A stretch of 60,285 nt of DNA, taken from positions 1 through 60,285 of the IMG/VR virus record IMGVR_UViG_3300006865_000001; one strand, written 5' to 3'. The notes under the pieces are model-generated. The model had not been told where the DNA came from. It worked only from the letters and a program-made list of their open reading frames with translations, and made no database searches. The translations under genes were made by a program, and so were the position numbers. Positions 1 to 7,763 of the stretch are shown one piece after another; positions within the stretch are counted from its first letter, which is position 1; the number at the start of each line of letters is the position of its first letter. This DNA is from a virus.

Positions 1-123
1 CCTCCAGGTCGATCGGAGCTCCACCTCCAGGTCGATCGGAGCTCCACCTCCAGGTCGATCGGAGCTCCACCTCCAGGTCGATCGGAGCTCCACCTCCAGG
101 TCGATCGGAGCTCCACCTCCAGG
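1..123. repeat. Left copy of 23-bp tandem array
   Basis: Five perfect copies of a 23-bp unit plus 8 bases of a sixth. Each unit contains the palindromes CGATCG and GGAGCTCC. The same array, also 123 bases, ends the window, and the first 107 bases are identical to the last 107. There are no spacers between units, so it is not a CRISPR. It lies between the 3' end of one minus-strand operon and the promoter of the next once the ends are joined. It may be an iteron or partition-type array, a recombination site, or a repeat collapsed by the assembler. Confidence 0.95.
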
Positions 124-182
124 GTGCTAGTCTTAATGAGAATTTGCTAATGAGTAGGGTTGGTGGAGCCAGGTAGGTTTTC

Positions 183-374
183 GGAATGGTAAAAAGGCCA
201 GATTTTTAAAAGATGGCGGTGGCACTTTTACTTCTGGAGGGACGGTTTGGGGATGGCAAAAAGGCCGAATTTGTAGGATCAGCCGGTGACGGTTTTACGT
301 TTGGGAACGGGTCAAAGTGCATTTATTTAAAAGATGGCGGTAGCACTTTTACTTCTAGCCGGACGGTGCGGTGA
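183..374 (+). pseudogene. Remnant of a repetitive beta-rich protein gene
   Basis: There is no intact gene here, but two plus-strand frames hold related protein-like units: NGKKARFLKDGGGTFTSGG near 187-240 and NGSKCIYLKDGGSTFTSS near 307-357, with a shorter related unit (DGKKAEFV) between them. At DNA level, 28 bases at 208-235 recur at 329-356 with one difference. A frame change near 245-252 separates the first unit from the others. The frame with the last unit ends at TGA 372-374. An ATG at 213 opens a 54-residue frame but has no ribosome-binding site. I read it as the decayed 3' end of a repeat-containing, possibly virion, gene cut by the array. Confidence 0.35.
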
Positions 375-527
375 TCACACCCATCCAGCCCGTATCAACT
401 CAGCCGCCACTTGCACCCTGTAGAATTGTCTCAGGCTCGGCGGCAGCCGGCGCAACACCCACTCCGTCGCGCACTCCATGCTGACGCCCTCTGTGACCAT
501 CAAAGCGATCCTGACTGCTGCTGTCAT
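375..527 (-). CDS. Small hypothetical protein (50 aa)
   Basis: ATG at 527 follows a good AAGGAGGCAGC ribosome-binding site. The 50-residue product is neutral to basic with no membrane segment or cysteine pair, and I do not recognise it. It is the last gene of the leftward operon before the terminal array. Support comes from the ribosome-binding site and from its fit between the array and the next gene, not from homology. Confidence 0.6.
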   Translation of the reverse strand: MTAAVRIALMVTEGVSMECATEWVLRRLPPSLRQFYRVQVAAELIRAGWV

Positions 528-572
528 GCTGCCTCCTTGGTAAGGCGGCCATTGCTGACCGCCATCGTGTCA

Positions 573-977
573 CTATGCTGCGTGTCGCTGGCCGGTGTGG
601 CTACGCACCAGTTCGAGTTCGTGTTTGAGAGCGGCCACCTCGTCGGCTACCAGCGTCCCGTCGCTGCACTGCCAGCCGGTCACCTGCCTGGGCCACTCCT
701 GCGCTGGTGTAGCCGCTGTGCCGCGGGCGCCAGCAAACAGTTCGATGTACCCTTTCTTCTCAGCCACCTTGGTCTCGATGCTGGTGGTCACACCTTGCTG
801 GTGGGCCGCCAATACTCGCCTGACCGTAGCCGAGTCGCTTGGTGAGATCGGCTTGCTGTTCAGTATCTTGTTGGCTACTCCAGCGACTCTATGGCAGACT
901 GAGCACTCTCGCTCGGTGGCCGACATCAGCGTCACATTCTTCCGATTGCAGGTCTTGCATGTTCCCGTCGTTCTCAT
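573..977 (-). CDS. Zinc-ribbon protein, unknown function (134 aa)
   Basis: The product has an N-terminal zinc ribbon with CKTC at residues 7-10 and CSVC near 25-28, followed by a charged helical region. ATG 977 has a strong GGGGGAGGGG leader. It overlaps the end of the gene upstream by 89 bases in another frame. Such small ribbon proteins can bind nucleic acid, but nothing here shows the partner. Confidence 0.7.
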   Translation of the reverse strand: MRTTGTCKTCNRKNVTLMSATERECSVCHRVAGVANKILNSKPISPSDSATVRRVLAAHQQGVTTSIETKVAEKKGYIELFAGARGTAATPAQEWPRQVTGWQCSDGTLVADEVAALKHELELVRSHTGQRHAA

Positions 978-1143
978 GATCCCCTCCCCCGTTACAATGC
1001 TGCAGGTACCGGCAGGTCTGCAGGTAAATGGCTTGTATCACCGTATCTGCTGTGTGGGTGTTACCCGGGCCGGTGGCAGAATGGATGAGGTTGATTAGGT
1101 CAGTGGCAGTCGGTATCGGTGTGTTGAGTGATACAACGTTCAT
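889..1143 (-). CDS. Hypothetical protein (84 aa)
   Basis: ATG 1143 is chosen over the upstream in-frame start because GGAGG lies about 8 bases before it. The first 55 residues look like a real small acidic protein (for example TATDLINLIHSATG). The last 30 residues run through the start of the next gene in another frame, so the true C-terminus depends on this long overlap being tolerated. A TTGACA at 1179-1184 could be the -35 element of a promoter, but no convincing -10 follows. Confidence 0.5.
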   Translation of the reverse strand: MNVVSLNTPIPTATDLINLIHSATGPGNTHTADTVIQAIYLQTCRYLQHCNGGGDHENDGNMQDLQSEECDADVGHRARVLSLP

Positions 1144-1202
1144 CGTGTATGCCTCCATTAAAACATATCAATACAGAGTGTCAAGCTACGCGTGTAAAAT
1201 AA

Positions 1203-1586
1203 TTACGACGGTGTGTGGCCGGCGTGGCGGTGGTGCCTGATGGGCCGCTTACAGAATGGGCAGATATCAACCAGTGCAGCTGACTCGTCCACGTACTCCT
1301 GATTACAGGATGTCCGGTGGGTACATGACCCTTGATAATCCCATTCGCAGAACTCGTTGTTGTAGCGGTGAATGGTTGCCAACGCCTGCTCTAAATCAGG
1401 TGTGACCATGATGTAGCGATCCCGAATATGCGTCATCTCATAATTGATACTCGCCAGCAGAGCCGCCTCGCGCATCTCGGACGGGGTGAAATCACAGCGG
1501 TGGATTGCTGCGGTCATATAGTCAACCAGGTTGTGGAATTGCGGATCGGAGCGGTATCTGTCGCGTGCTGTGGGTCGGCTGGTCAC
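1203..1586 (-). CDS. Hypothetical protein with C-terminal Cys cluster (127 aa)
   Basis: It starts with GTG at 1586, behind GGAGGTGGCGCC, and overlaps the stop of the upstream gene by 4 bases (GTGA), so translation is probably coupled. The C-terminal third carries CTHRTSC and CPFC, a possible zinc site. The middle is helical (PSEMREAALLASINYE). No family is recognised. Confidence 0.75.
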   Translation of the reverse strand: MTSRPTARDRYRSDPQFHNLVDYMTAAIHRCDFTPSEMREAALLASINYEMTHIRDRYIMVTPDLEQALATIHRYNNEFCEWDYQGSCTHRTSCNQEYVDESAALVDICPFCKRPIRHHRHAGHTPS

Positions 1587-1843
1587 GGCGCCACCTCCAC
1601 TCCAGTAGCTATACCCTCGATATACACGCCATTTATCAATACGTGGCTGACGCCTTTTTCTATCAGGATACCGGCGGCATTTTTATTCGGGTAGAACAAG
1701 CAGTTGTTTACCGATGTGTAAGGTGCTGATATTACCAGATTGCCGTGGTAAATTGTCGGTTTGCTAACCAAGTGAGCACTGGTCAGCACGAAACATACCC
1801 ACATAACAAATAGCGATACGCCCGATACTCTCTCGCTGGTCAT
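1583..1843 (-). CDS. Exported or membrane-anchored small protein (86 aa)
   Basis: ATG 1843 is preferred over GTG 1849 because GGGAGG sits 7 bases upstream; the spacer is exactly TGTGACC. Residues 7-27 form a hydrophobic segment (SLFVMWVCFVLTSAHLV) that would act as a signal peptide or anchor. The rest alternates small and hydrophobic residues (VSHVLINGVYIEG) as in beta-helix rungs. The function is unknown; it is odd among cytoplasmic replication genes. Confidence 0.65.
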   Translation of the reverse strand: MTSERVSGVSLFVMWVCFVLTSAHLVSKPTIYHGNLVISAPYTSVNNCLFYPNKNAAGILIEKGVSHVLINGVYIEGIATGVEVAP

Positions 1844-1845
1844 GG

Positions 1846-2028
1846 TCACACCTCCCGTCGGTAAGCAGCAACGGCGGCTCGTACCACCGTGCTGACGCTT
1901 TCGCCAATGGTTAGGGCGCGTTGCTCCAGCCAGGCTGTGGTCTCGTCATCAAATCGGACGGCTTTTTGTTTGGTCTTGCTGGTGGGTGACGCCGTGCCGG
2001 GTGGTCTGCCTGGGTGTCGTATCATCAT
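1846..2028 (-). CDS. Ribbon-helix-helix DNA-binding protein (60 aa)
   Basis: The longer open frame begins at 2157, but ATG 2028 has AAGGAG 8 bases upstream and yields a compact Arc/CopG-type protein. A basic N-terminus is followed by the beta-strand KAVRFDDE and two helices (TAWLEQRA and SVSTVVRAAVAAYRRE). RHH proteins bind operators as dimers, so this is a candidate phage regulator. The two close promoter-proximal repeats elsewhere in the genome are possible targets, but that link is speculative. Confidence 0.75.
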   Translation of the reverse strand: MMIRHPGRPPGTASPTSKTKQKAVRFDDETTAWLEQRALTIGESVSTVVRAAVAAYRREV

Positions 2029-2117
2029 TGTTAGGTCTCCTTGGTTGGGCTCGGATGGAATAGCGGCTTGCACGCGGGGCATCAGATAGCTGCATGGGCG
2101 CTTTGGTCGAACGGGGC

Positions 2118-2570
2118 TCATCCCTCCCTCACGCTGATGGTCTTCCCGCACTCGCATGAGCCGTCAGGCAGATACTCGCTATCGTAGATCGTATGGTACC
2201 CGCAACCTGCTGCCCATATTTTGCTGCTAGGAACTGACCTCACCCAAACGCACACCTCTACCTTGGCAGGCTCGGATGGAATAGCGGCGAGCAATTCTAG
2301 CCATTCGTAAACATCTGATGCTTCTTTCCAGCTAGAGCACTCGATGTAAACCCGCTCCCCACTCTGAGCAATAGTTACTGCCCGCTCTTTAATCGCCAGA
2401 TGCCCCGCCGCCTCCCTTAGCGCATCCTCGCGTGCTGTGGCGAGCTGGGCGCGGAGGGTGGTAAGTTCGGCATTGAGCAGGCCATATTCTTTCTTGTTGA
2501 CCTTAATTGTAATGAAGTCGGCCATGACGCCAGATACATCGCATTCCGCACAGTACCGACCTAATGGCAC
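2118..2570 (-). CDS. Hypothetical protein with split zinc site (150 aa)
   Basis: It starts with GTG 2570; ATG 2525 is an alternative, but neither has a strong ribosome-binding site. The longer form keeps YCAEC near the N-terminus, which could pair with CGYH and CECG at the C-terminus in one zinc ribbon. The middle is a predicted coiled coil (LLNAELTTLRAQLATARED). It resembles small early phage proteins of unknown role. The coding call is firmer than the start. Confidence 0.7.
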   Translation of the reverse strand: MPLGRYCAECDVSGVMADFITIKVNKKEYGLLNAELTTLRAQLATAREDALREAAGHLAIKERAVTIAQSGERVYIECSSWKEASDVYEWLELLAAIPSEPAKVEVCVWVRSVPSSKIWAAGCGYHTIYDSEYLPDGSCECGKTISVREG

Positions 2571-2589
2571 CCCATGACTACACTACCCG

Positions 2590-3087
2590 TCAAATGGTGC
2601 GCTCATATTTATCCTCCATGTGTTCCGCAGCAGGAGCCGGGGCGAGGGCGTGAATTTCCAGCGCCATTCGGTTCCTCAGCTGCACATCGTCAGTGAATAT
2701 CGACCATCTACACACCTTTACAGCATCCTCTACGCCTCTCTGGTACTCTGCCGCGAGCTGGGATTCGGCCCTTGCTAAGTCGGCACGCAACCCCTGATAT
2801 TGAGGGAGCCACAGAGCCTCCTCAGTCTCCAGTTTTATAGCTCTGTTGCAAAGTCGCTTGTTCTCCCCTTGCAGCCGATCTACCTCGGCGCGGAAACGCT
2901 CAATCGGAATGAACATTTCAGTCATGTAGTACCTTGCCCCCTTAGCTCGGCAACCCTCCACCTCAGCAATGAGGCCGCGCACGTCGTCGGGTATGAAGTA
3001 GGCCATATCCACCCCGTTGCAGTGCGTCAGTGATTCAGGTGAACAGTCAATATAGTCCAGACAATATTTCACTCTCGCTAAATCCAT
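2590..3087 (-). CDS. Coiled-coil hypothetical protein (165 aa)
   Basis: The open frame extends to 3231, but ATG 3087 follows GGAAGGAGGGGAG and is the better start. The N-terminus is acidic. Residues about 65-125 form heptad-rich helices (RAEVDRLQGENKRL), and the tail is alanine/proline-rich. No catalytic motif is visible. It sits second in the transcript from the promoter at 3339-3367. Confidence 0.75.
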   Translation of the reverse strand: MDLARVKYCLDYIDCSPESLTHCNGVDMAYFIPDDVRGLIAEVEGCRAKGARYYMTEMFIPIERFRAEVDRLQGENKRLCNRAIKLETEEALWLPQYQGLRADLARAESQLAAEYQRGVEDAVKVCRWSIFTDDVQLRNRMALEIHALAPAPAAEHMEDKYERTI

Positions 3088-3115
3088 CTCCCCTCCTTCC
3101 GCTCTCGCGGGGTGA

Positions 3116-3298
3116 TTACTGTTGCTCACTTGGCAATTGGACACATACAGCATCACCGCCTGGGGTTCCGAAAGTCGCGCCGGTACACCACTTCCACCCC
3201 CGATCCGTCTTTGTCCAGTGCCCACCACCAACAGCTAAAGCTTTCGTCCCTATCGGGTAATCTTCCCATGGCCGGTTGATTGACTGCGATGGCTCCAT
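3116..3298 (-). CDS. Conserved-looking small phage protein (60 aa)
   Basis: ATG 3298 is preceded by GGGGGAGAGGATA; the upstream ATG at 3319 has no ribosome-binding site. The protein is rich in Gly and Trp (GTKALAVGGGHWTKTDRGWKW). It resembles short phage proteins of unknown function. It is the first gene after the promoter at 3339-3367. Confidence 0.75.
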   Translation of the reverse strand: MEPSQSINRPWEDYPIGTKALAVGGGHWTKTDRGWKWCTGATFGTPGGDAVCVQLPSEQQ

Positions 3299-3338
3299 TA
3301 TCCTCTCCCCCTGTGCCATGTAGCACCAGATATCAGTT

Positions 3339-3367
3339 TTTATATATTATTCGTAAATAAATGTCAA
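3339..3367 (-). promoter_or_regulatory. Sigma70-like promoter for leftward early genes
   Basis: On the minus strand TTGACA (3362-3367), a 17-bp AT-rich spacer and TATAAA (3339-3344) match the bacterial consensus closely. It lies just after the stop codon of the primase gene and 40 bases before ATG 3298. Confidence 0.75.
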
Positions 3368-3372
3368 GCAAT

Positions 3373-5736
3373 TTAATTGCCCTGTGCGGCAGCTGGTGTA
3401 GCCCACCCTGCCACCACTCCACCACCTGTCTGATCGTCGCAGTACCGCTTGATCACCGCGCCCGTGTCCCTGAGTTGTGACAGCAGTGAGCCTCGCAGCA
3501 CGTACAGGACCGGCTTGCCGTTGTCGAACGGGATCACACTGTGGCAGCGGCCCCCGGGCATGGATGGATGGGTAATGTACCCCATCTTACGCAGCATGTC
3601 GGCACGCTTGTTGCGCGGCAGCTTACCAGCTACCCGCTTGTCGTCCAGCAGCCGACCGAGAGCGAGTGAGCTGATCCAGCCGCCAGCGAATCCAGGGCGC
3701 CCCTCAGCAATAGCTTCCATCACCTCCTGCTCGATGCCACCGAGCGAGTTAGCCAGCGCCTCGGCTGTGCTACTGGTCTCGGGTGCCCTGTGGCTACGTG
3801 TTGCCGGGTTGAGTTCATCCGGTATCTGGTATGCACGGAGCCATCCATTGACTATCTCGAAACCCTCGTCACGCAACCAGTTGTACAGGTCGGGGAAGTA
3901 GTTGCCCGCCATACCGTCACGCTCCAGATCACCCGGCTCCTGTTGGGCGGTGAAGAATACGGCATAGCGGCGGTCGGTGCCGGTCTTCCTGATGGCATCC
4001 TTATGGTTGCTGCACAGGACAAAATTGGCCCGGTTGTCGGCGGTCCTCTGGTCTTGCCCCTTGGCCTGTATCTCCATCCGGTCGTTGGTGATCATCGGCT
4101 TCAGCGTCTCGATCAGGTCGGCGCGGTCGGCGGTGTAGACTTCCTCGATGCCGATGAACAGCTTGCCCTGTAGCCAGGAGTTGAATTTATTACTGAGGTC
4201 TTGTGCGTTGGGCAGGTGGGTGTAGCGGTTGCCGACAGCCCATGCGAGGCAGCGGGTGATGAGCGATTTACCGTTGCCCTCCATACCCACCAGCAACGGT
4301 GCCCATTGGAATTTGACCCCCGGATGCTGCACGATGGCAGCCAGATACGCCAGCAGGATGGCTTGGTCACCGGGGTCAGGCAGCATACGGGTCACATGAT
4401 CGATGAACCTGGTGGCATCGCCCTGACGAGATGGTGTGGTGATCGGCACGTAGGTATTGACCAGTTGCCGACCTTCCTCGTTGACGGTCACACCAGGCGG
4501 GCATTCGGGTCGGAAGCAGATGTCGTGGACCTTGGGGAAGCTGACTGCTTGGTTCTGCGTGAAGCCCTCCCATGCTGATTTGGTCGGCTTGGTATTGTCG
4601 GTGGTGATCATGAATTGGTGGCCCCCATAGAATGCGTTGAACCGGCTCTGATCCATCAGGCTGCCGTCAGGACACAGGATGGCGTTGGGTAACAGGACGT
4701 AGGTCATGCCCTTGAAGAAATCTACCAGACCGTTGCTGGTGAGCAGCTGAGTGCCAGTGCGGAGTTGCGGGCCGGCGTCGGTGGTGGCTGCTGGCTCAGG
4801 GGCCGGTTGGCTGTAGACGTTCTGGCACAGCCGGACCGCTTTGCCGATTGTCACCTGAGCGTAAGTCAGACCGCCACCAGCCCCCCTGTCCCATTTGTCC
4901 CTCATGCGGGCCGACTGCCGGAACAGCCTATCGATGCGCTCACAGTTCCTGCCTGTCCAGAATGCCAGATGGCTGCATAGCGCGGCGTCGGCGGCACTGG
5001 AGTCGTCGCCATAGCACTCGTCGGCAGCAGCAGCATCGGACCAGAGCGTCTGGAGTGTGGCTTTGCCGAGGAATGCACCTTGAGTCGACAGGTGGGCACG
5101 GTTCATCCTGGACACCAATTCATTATCATCATCGGGACCAGTATAGGTGGGGTCAGGCTCAGTGGTCCAGGTGGCCGGCGCGTCGGTGGGCAGGAACGTC
5201 GGGGTGAAGTAGCGGGCGACCGTGGCGTCAAGGGCGGCCTGGGCGTTGTATGCACTGGAGCCGGTGGCGCCTGTGCCAGTGACGGCACAGAATCGCTTGC
5301 CTGTGTAAAGATCGGCGTCTTGGTCAGGTCCACGTAGTTGGATACGGTGGGTCGGGCGGCTGGTGTAACTGCCGATGATGTGGATACCCTGACCGGACAG
5401 GCTGACCTCGGTGTAGCAGCCAGCGAACGTGGCGCATAACTCATGGGTCAGAGCATTCCACTCGCCGTTGGGTAATTTTGCGTTGTCGATGTCGATGAAG
5501 AACAGCGGGTCGTTGTCGGTAAAGACGAAGCCGATCCCCCGCCCGACTACCCCCGGTTCATTGCCGATGCTGCCGGCGAGGGCTACCTGGGCATCGGTGT
5601 ACGACATGTGGATAGTCGTGTCATGAGCGTCATACCGACGACCGGTGACCGGATGCAAGGGGAACTTGTCTGTCTTGTTTACGCGCGTTGGTGATGGAAA
5701 TGCGTTCCACAAAATCCACTGGTTATACCTGTGCAT
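3373..5736 (-). CDS. Primase-helicase: prim-pol N-terminus, SF3 helicase C-terminus
   Basis: This 787-residue protein would prime and unwind DNA at the phage fork. The N-terminal half looks like a prim-pol domain: FIDIDN at residues 80-85 supplies metal-binding aspartates and SGQGIHI at 114-120 the conserved histidine motif. The C-terminal half is a superfamily 3 / D5-type ATPase, with Walker A GMEGNGKS at 484-491, Walker B LFIGIEE at 526-532, sensor NFVLCSN at 571-577 and arginines at 589-590. The start at 5736 follows GGGAG with a TGTGACC-type spacer. Together with the family B polymerase on the other arm it forms the core replisome. Confidence 0.9.
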   Translation of the reverse strand: MHRYNQWILWNAFPSPTRVNKTDKFPLHPVTGRRYDAHDTTIHMSYTDAQVALAGSIGNEPGVVGRGIGFVFTDNDPLFFIDIDNAKLPNGEWNALTHELCATFAGCYTEVSLSGQGIHIIGSYTSRPTHRIQLRGPDQDADLYTGKRFCAVTGTGATGSSAYNAQAALDATVARYFTPTFLPTDAPATWTTEPDPTYTGPDDDNELVSRMNRAHLSTQGAFLGKATLQTLWSDAAAADECYGDDSSAADAALCSHLAFWTGRNCERIDRLFRQSARMRDKWDRGAGGGLTYAQVTIGKAVRLCQNVYSQPAPEPAATTDAGPQLRTGTQLLTSNGLVDFFKGMTYVLLPNAILCPDGSLMDQSRFNAFYGGHQFMITTDNTKPTKSAWEGFTQNQAVSFPKVHDICFRPECPPGVTVNEEGRQLVNTYVPITTPSRQGDATRFIDHVTRMLPDPGDQAILLAYLAAIVQHPGVKFQWAPLLVGMEGNGKSLITRCLAWAVGNRYTHLPNAQDLSNKFNSWLQGKLFIGIEEVYTADRADLIETLKPMITNDRMEIQAKGQDQRTADNRANFVLCSNHKDAIRKTGTDRRYAVFFTAQQEPGDLERDGMAGNYFPDLYNWLRDEGFEIVNGWLRAYQIPDELNPATRSHRAPETSSTAEALANSLGGIEQEVMEAIAEGRPGFAGGWISSLALGRLLDDKRVAGKLPRNKRADMLRKMGYITHPSMPGGRCHSVIPFDNGKPVLYVLRGSLLSQLRDTGAVIKRYCDDQTGGGVVAGWATPAAAQGN

Positions 5737-5740
5737 ACGG

Positions 5741-6085
5741 TCACACTCCCTCGGTAGCCTCGGTGGGTATCATAGCATCAGCGGCAGCCTGTCTGAGTGC
5801 CAGCGGGGCAGCCAACGCCTGGGGGTCACGGAGCGCGATGCCACCGGCAACGATCACAGCGTCACCTATGCGCACAGCCTCTGCCATGACGGCCTCGCGC
5901 ATCAGTCTCACGCTAAGAAAGCGGAATGTGACCAGACCGGGCGACACGTCGGCCACCTCGGCCACTCGGTTACGGGTCACGGCAAGCAGCCCCTCGGTAC
6001 GGGCAATGTGCAGGGCGACCGTGAGCAGGTCGGCTTTGCGGGTGTCGGGCGCCAGGCGGCGGGGGGGTTGCGGTGTGGTGGTCAT
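5741..6085 (-). CDS. TetR-like helix-turn-helix regulator (114 aa)
   Basis: Residues about 15-65 match the N-terminal HTH of TetR-family proteins (ADLLTVALHIARTEG, then ITxxxVAEVADVSPGLV-like spacing and a following helix). The ligand-binding half is much shorter than usual, so this is a phage mini-version. ATG 6085 has GGGAGAT upstream; ATG 6121 in the same frame overlaps the previous stop as ATGA and is a real alternative. The stretch before both starts repeats the words ATAGCAAGGG and ATGACCAC, a small duplicated initiation region. Confidence 0.7.
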   Translation of the reverse strand: MTTTPQPPRRLAPDTRKADLLTVALHIARTEGLLAVTRNRVAEVADVSPGLVTFRFLSVRLMREAVMAEAVRIGDAVIVAGGIALRDPQALAAPLALRQAAADAMIPTEATEGV

Positions 6086-6117
6086 CGTATTATCTCCCTT
6101 GCTATTGAGCGGCGTGG

Positions 6118-6234
6118 TCATCCGATCACCGCCCTTGCTATTAGACATTTGGAGCAACTGCACAGTGGCGTGTTGCTCATTGGTAGGTATTTGTTATGGG
6201 CGCGTACTTGCATGAGTGCCTGAGTGGTTGTCAT
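6118..6234 (-). CDS. Tiny Cys-containing protein (38 aa)
   Basis: ATG 6234 overlaps the methyltransferase stop (ATGA) and follows a GGGGGATACCACG leader. The product ends with CSCSKC, a possible metal site. Its own stop overlaps the upstream candidate start of the TetR-like gene. No function is recognised. Confidence 0.5.
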   Translation of the reverse strand: MTTTQALMQVRAHNKYLPMSNTPLCSCSKCLIARAVIG

Positions 6235-6884
6235 CGTGGTATCCCCCATTGGGTGACCATTGCTTGCGCCCACCCGTCGTATGTTCGGCTGCGTTCCCTC
6301 CACCTGTCCGGTGAAGGCGTCAATTTGTTCTGACCGCTATCGGTCTGGTTGGCCCATCGCTCGACCTGCTTGCCGTTGAATGTGACTATCCGACCGGGTA
6401 TCCGGCATGTTGGTACCAGCGGCGGTAGGTTCTCCAGCCACAGACCAGTGATCTTGCTGGCGTCGTCACCGTACTCATACGGCTGGATGTACTGTGTCGC
6501 CGGTATGATCCGGGTGCTGATGACCCCTCGCGGATTCTCGATCGCCTTGCGTTTGATCGGGGCTTTCATTATTACCCTGACAAAATCGAGTGCTTCGTCT
6601 CTTGCCTGCCGGCGTGCAGCGCCCACCAATGTCCCGGGTTTGATATTCTGGTGATACGGGCCGTCAGTGTATGCCCACTCAGCCGAACAGGTCAGGTATG
6701 TGCAATCCGGGTGGAAGATGCCCAAATCCCACCACAGGTCCAACACGTCCCGAACGTCACATTGGAAGTGATACGGGCTGCCGTCCTCAGCGGGCAGGAG
6801 GTCACAACTATAGGCATCGTGACCGGCAGCGCGAAACGCTCGGCGGGTGACTCCTGATGATTCACAACCGATCAGGACTCTCAC
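6231..6884 (-). CDS. C5-cytosine methyltransferase-like protein (217 aa)
   Basis: The layout is that of a small SAM-dependent cytosine methyltransferase. The N-terminal Rossmann motif is MRVLIGCESSG, then an acidic CDLLPAEDG motif, then HPDCTYLTCS in the place of the PC catalytic motif (IV), and ENPRG for the ENV-type motif (VI). There is no room for a full target-recognition domain, so it may modify DNA with low specificity, modify something else, or need a partner. It starts with GTG 6884, overlapping the upstream stop by 4 bases. Confidence 0.7.
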   Translation of the reverse strand: MRVLIGCESSGVTRRAFRAAGHDAYSCDLLPAEDGSPYHFQCDVRDVLDLWWDLGIFHPDCTYLTCSAEWAYTDGPYHQNIKPGTLVGAARRQARDEALDFVRVIMKAPIKRKAIENPRGVISTRIIPATQYIQPYEYGDDASKITGLWLENLPPLVPTCRIPGRIVTFNGKQVERWANQTDSGQNKLTPSPDRWRERSRTYDGWAQAMVTQWGIPR

Positions 6885-7387
6885 ACATCCTCCCCGCCAG
6901 TTATGAACCTGGCAATGCCGCCTTTGGCTATTACAAATTGAATGAATGCTAATTGTGCCCGCTCATGGCACGGTTTGCATATCGGTCCACGCGGTCTACA
7001 TGAGCAGGGTTTGTCGCCAGAGTAGGTCCACCCGGTCGGCTTGGTTTCCTCCGCTGTGAACACACCGTACATACGACCACACGGGCACATGGTCGGTCGA
7101 GGAAAGATCAAGTCACTGGATTTGAATACCCGATTGGTCTTGGCGGAATCATTGGCTAGGCCAAATCTAATTGGTACTCCACGCTCATCGGGCAGGACAC
7201 CGCTGTTGTTCCTCCAGGCGACGATCCCGTGCTTAGCGAGTTGGATGCGACGGGCCGCTTGCACACTAGCCTCGCTGCCAGCCGCCCCGGTGCCCACGGT
7301 CACCCCTGGTACCACGCCCATCATGGCACGTAGCTCCGCGACCGCTGCCGGCGAGATACCCCATCTGTTGGCCCATGTGGTCAGCAT
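6881..7387 (-). CDS. VRR-NUC-like PD-(D/E)XK nuclease (168 aa)
   Basis: The core resembles phage VRR-NUC nucleases, which cut branched DNA. LAKHGIVAWRNNSG is followed by a substrate-binding segment (RFGLANDSAKTNRVFKSSDLI, D in SSDL), then FTAEETKPTGW (E and K of the EXK motif) and a final helix AQLAFIQFVIAKGG. A Cys-rich insertion (CPCG, CSCR, CKPC) probably binds zinc. The start at ATG 7387 forms a TGATG overlap with the upstream gene. Confidence 0.75.
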   Translation of the reverse strand: MLTTWANRWGISPAAVAELRAMMGVVPGVTVGTGAAGSEASVQAARRIQLAKHGIVAWRNNSGVLPDERGVPIRFGLANDSAKTNRVFKSSDLIFPRPTMCPCGRMYGVFTAEETKPTGWTYSGDKPCSCRPRGPICKPCHERAQLAFIQFVIAKGGIARFITGGEDV

Positions 7388-7533
7388 CACGTTGCGCTCG
7401 GGTACTGGTCGATGATCATGGTCTCGGCAAGCAGTCGCTCGGCTTCACAGCGTCCACACAGTAGGCACCGTGTCTCAGCCTCAACAGGATCGCAGATACG
7501 GGTTCCATCATGTTTGCAAATGAAGCAACTCAT
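7387..7533 (-). CDS. Small zinc-finger protein (48 aa)
   Basis: It carries two cysteine pairs: CFIC near the N-terminus and CLLCGRC in the middle. ATG 7533 has GGAGG 7 bases upstream and overlaps the previous stop (ATGA); its own stop overlaps the nuclease start (TGATG). The tight coupling supports a real gene. Function unknown. Confidence 0.7.
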   Translation of the reverse strand: MSCFICKHDGTRICDPVEAETRCLLCGRCEAERLLAETMIIDQYPSAT

Positions 7534-7763
7534 CGTGTCACCTCCTTGACCGCCGCTGATAGATTCGGGTACTCGGTGTAACCACCATTTAAGTCATAGA
7601 CGAACACTCTGCTGGGCGGGCGCACCTCCTTACGCTGTGTGACTACCCGCCCATCGTCGAGAGCGCAACTGTACGCCGTCAGACAGAGGACCACAAGAAA
7701 AATGAACCGTGTGACGGTTGCGCGGTGGTCGGCTGCGCGGTGGTCAGTGAGTAGCTGTTGCAT
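7530..7763 (-). CDS. Small predicted lipoprotein (77 aa)
   Basis: A charged N-region is followed by the hydrophobic stretch FIFLVVLCLTAYSC, whose final Cys is a plausible lipobox although tyrosine at -2 is unusual. The mature part is about 45 residues, basic then aromatic. ATG 7763 follows AGGGAGGCAAC. The start lies inside the 3' end of the HNH gene by 20 bases. Possible roles are an envelope function or superinfection control, but nothing decides this. Confidence 0.65.
   Translation of the reverse strand: MQQLLTDHRAADHRATVTRFIFLVVLCLTAYSCALDDGRVVTQRKEVRPPSRVFVYDLNGGYTEYPNLSAAVKEVTR

Noticed and set aside
1-123. CRISPR array or sequencing adapter
   Set aside because: Units follow each other without spacers, and the unit does not match the adapter sequences I know; an artefact is still possible and is noted above.
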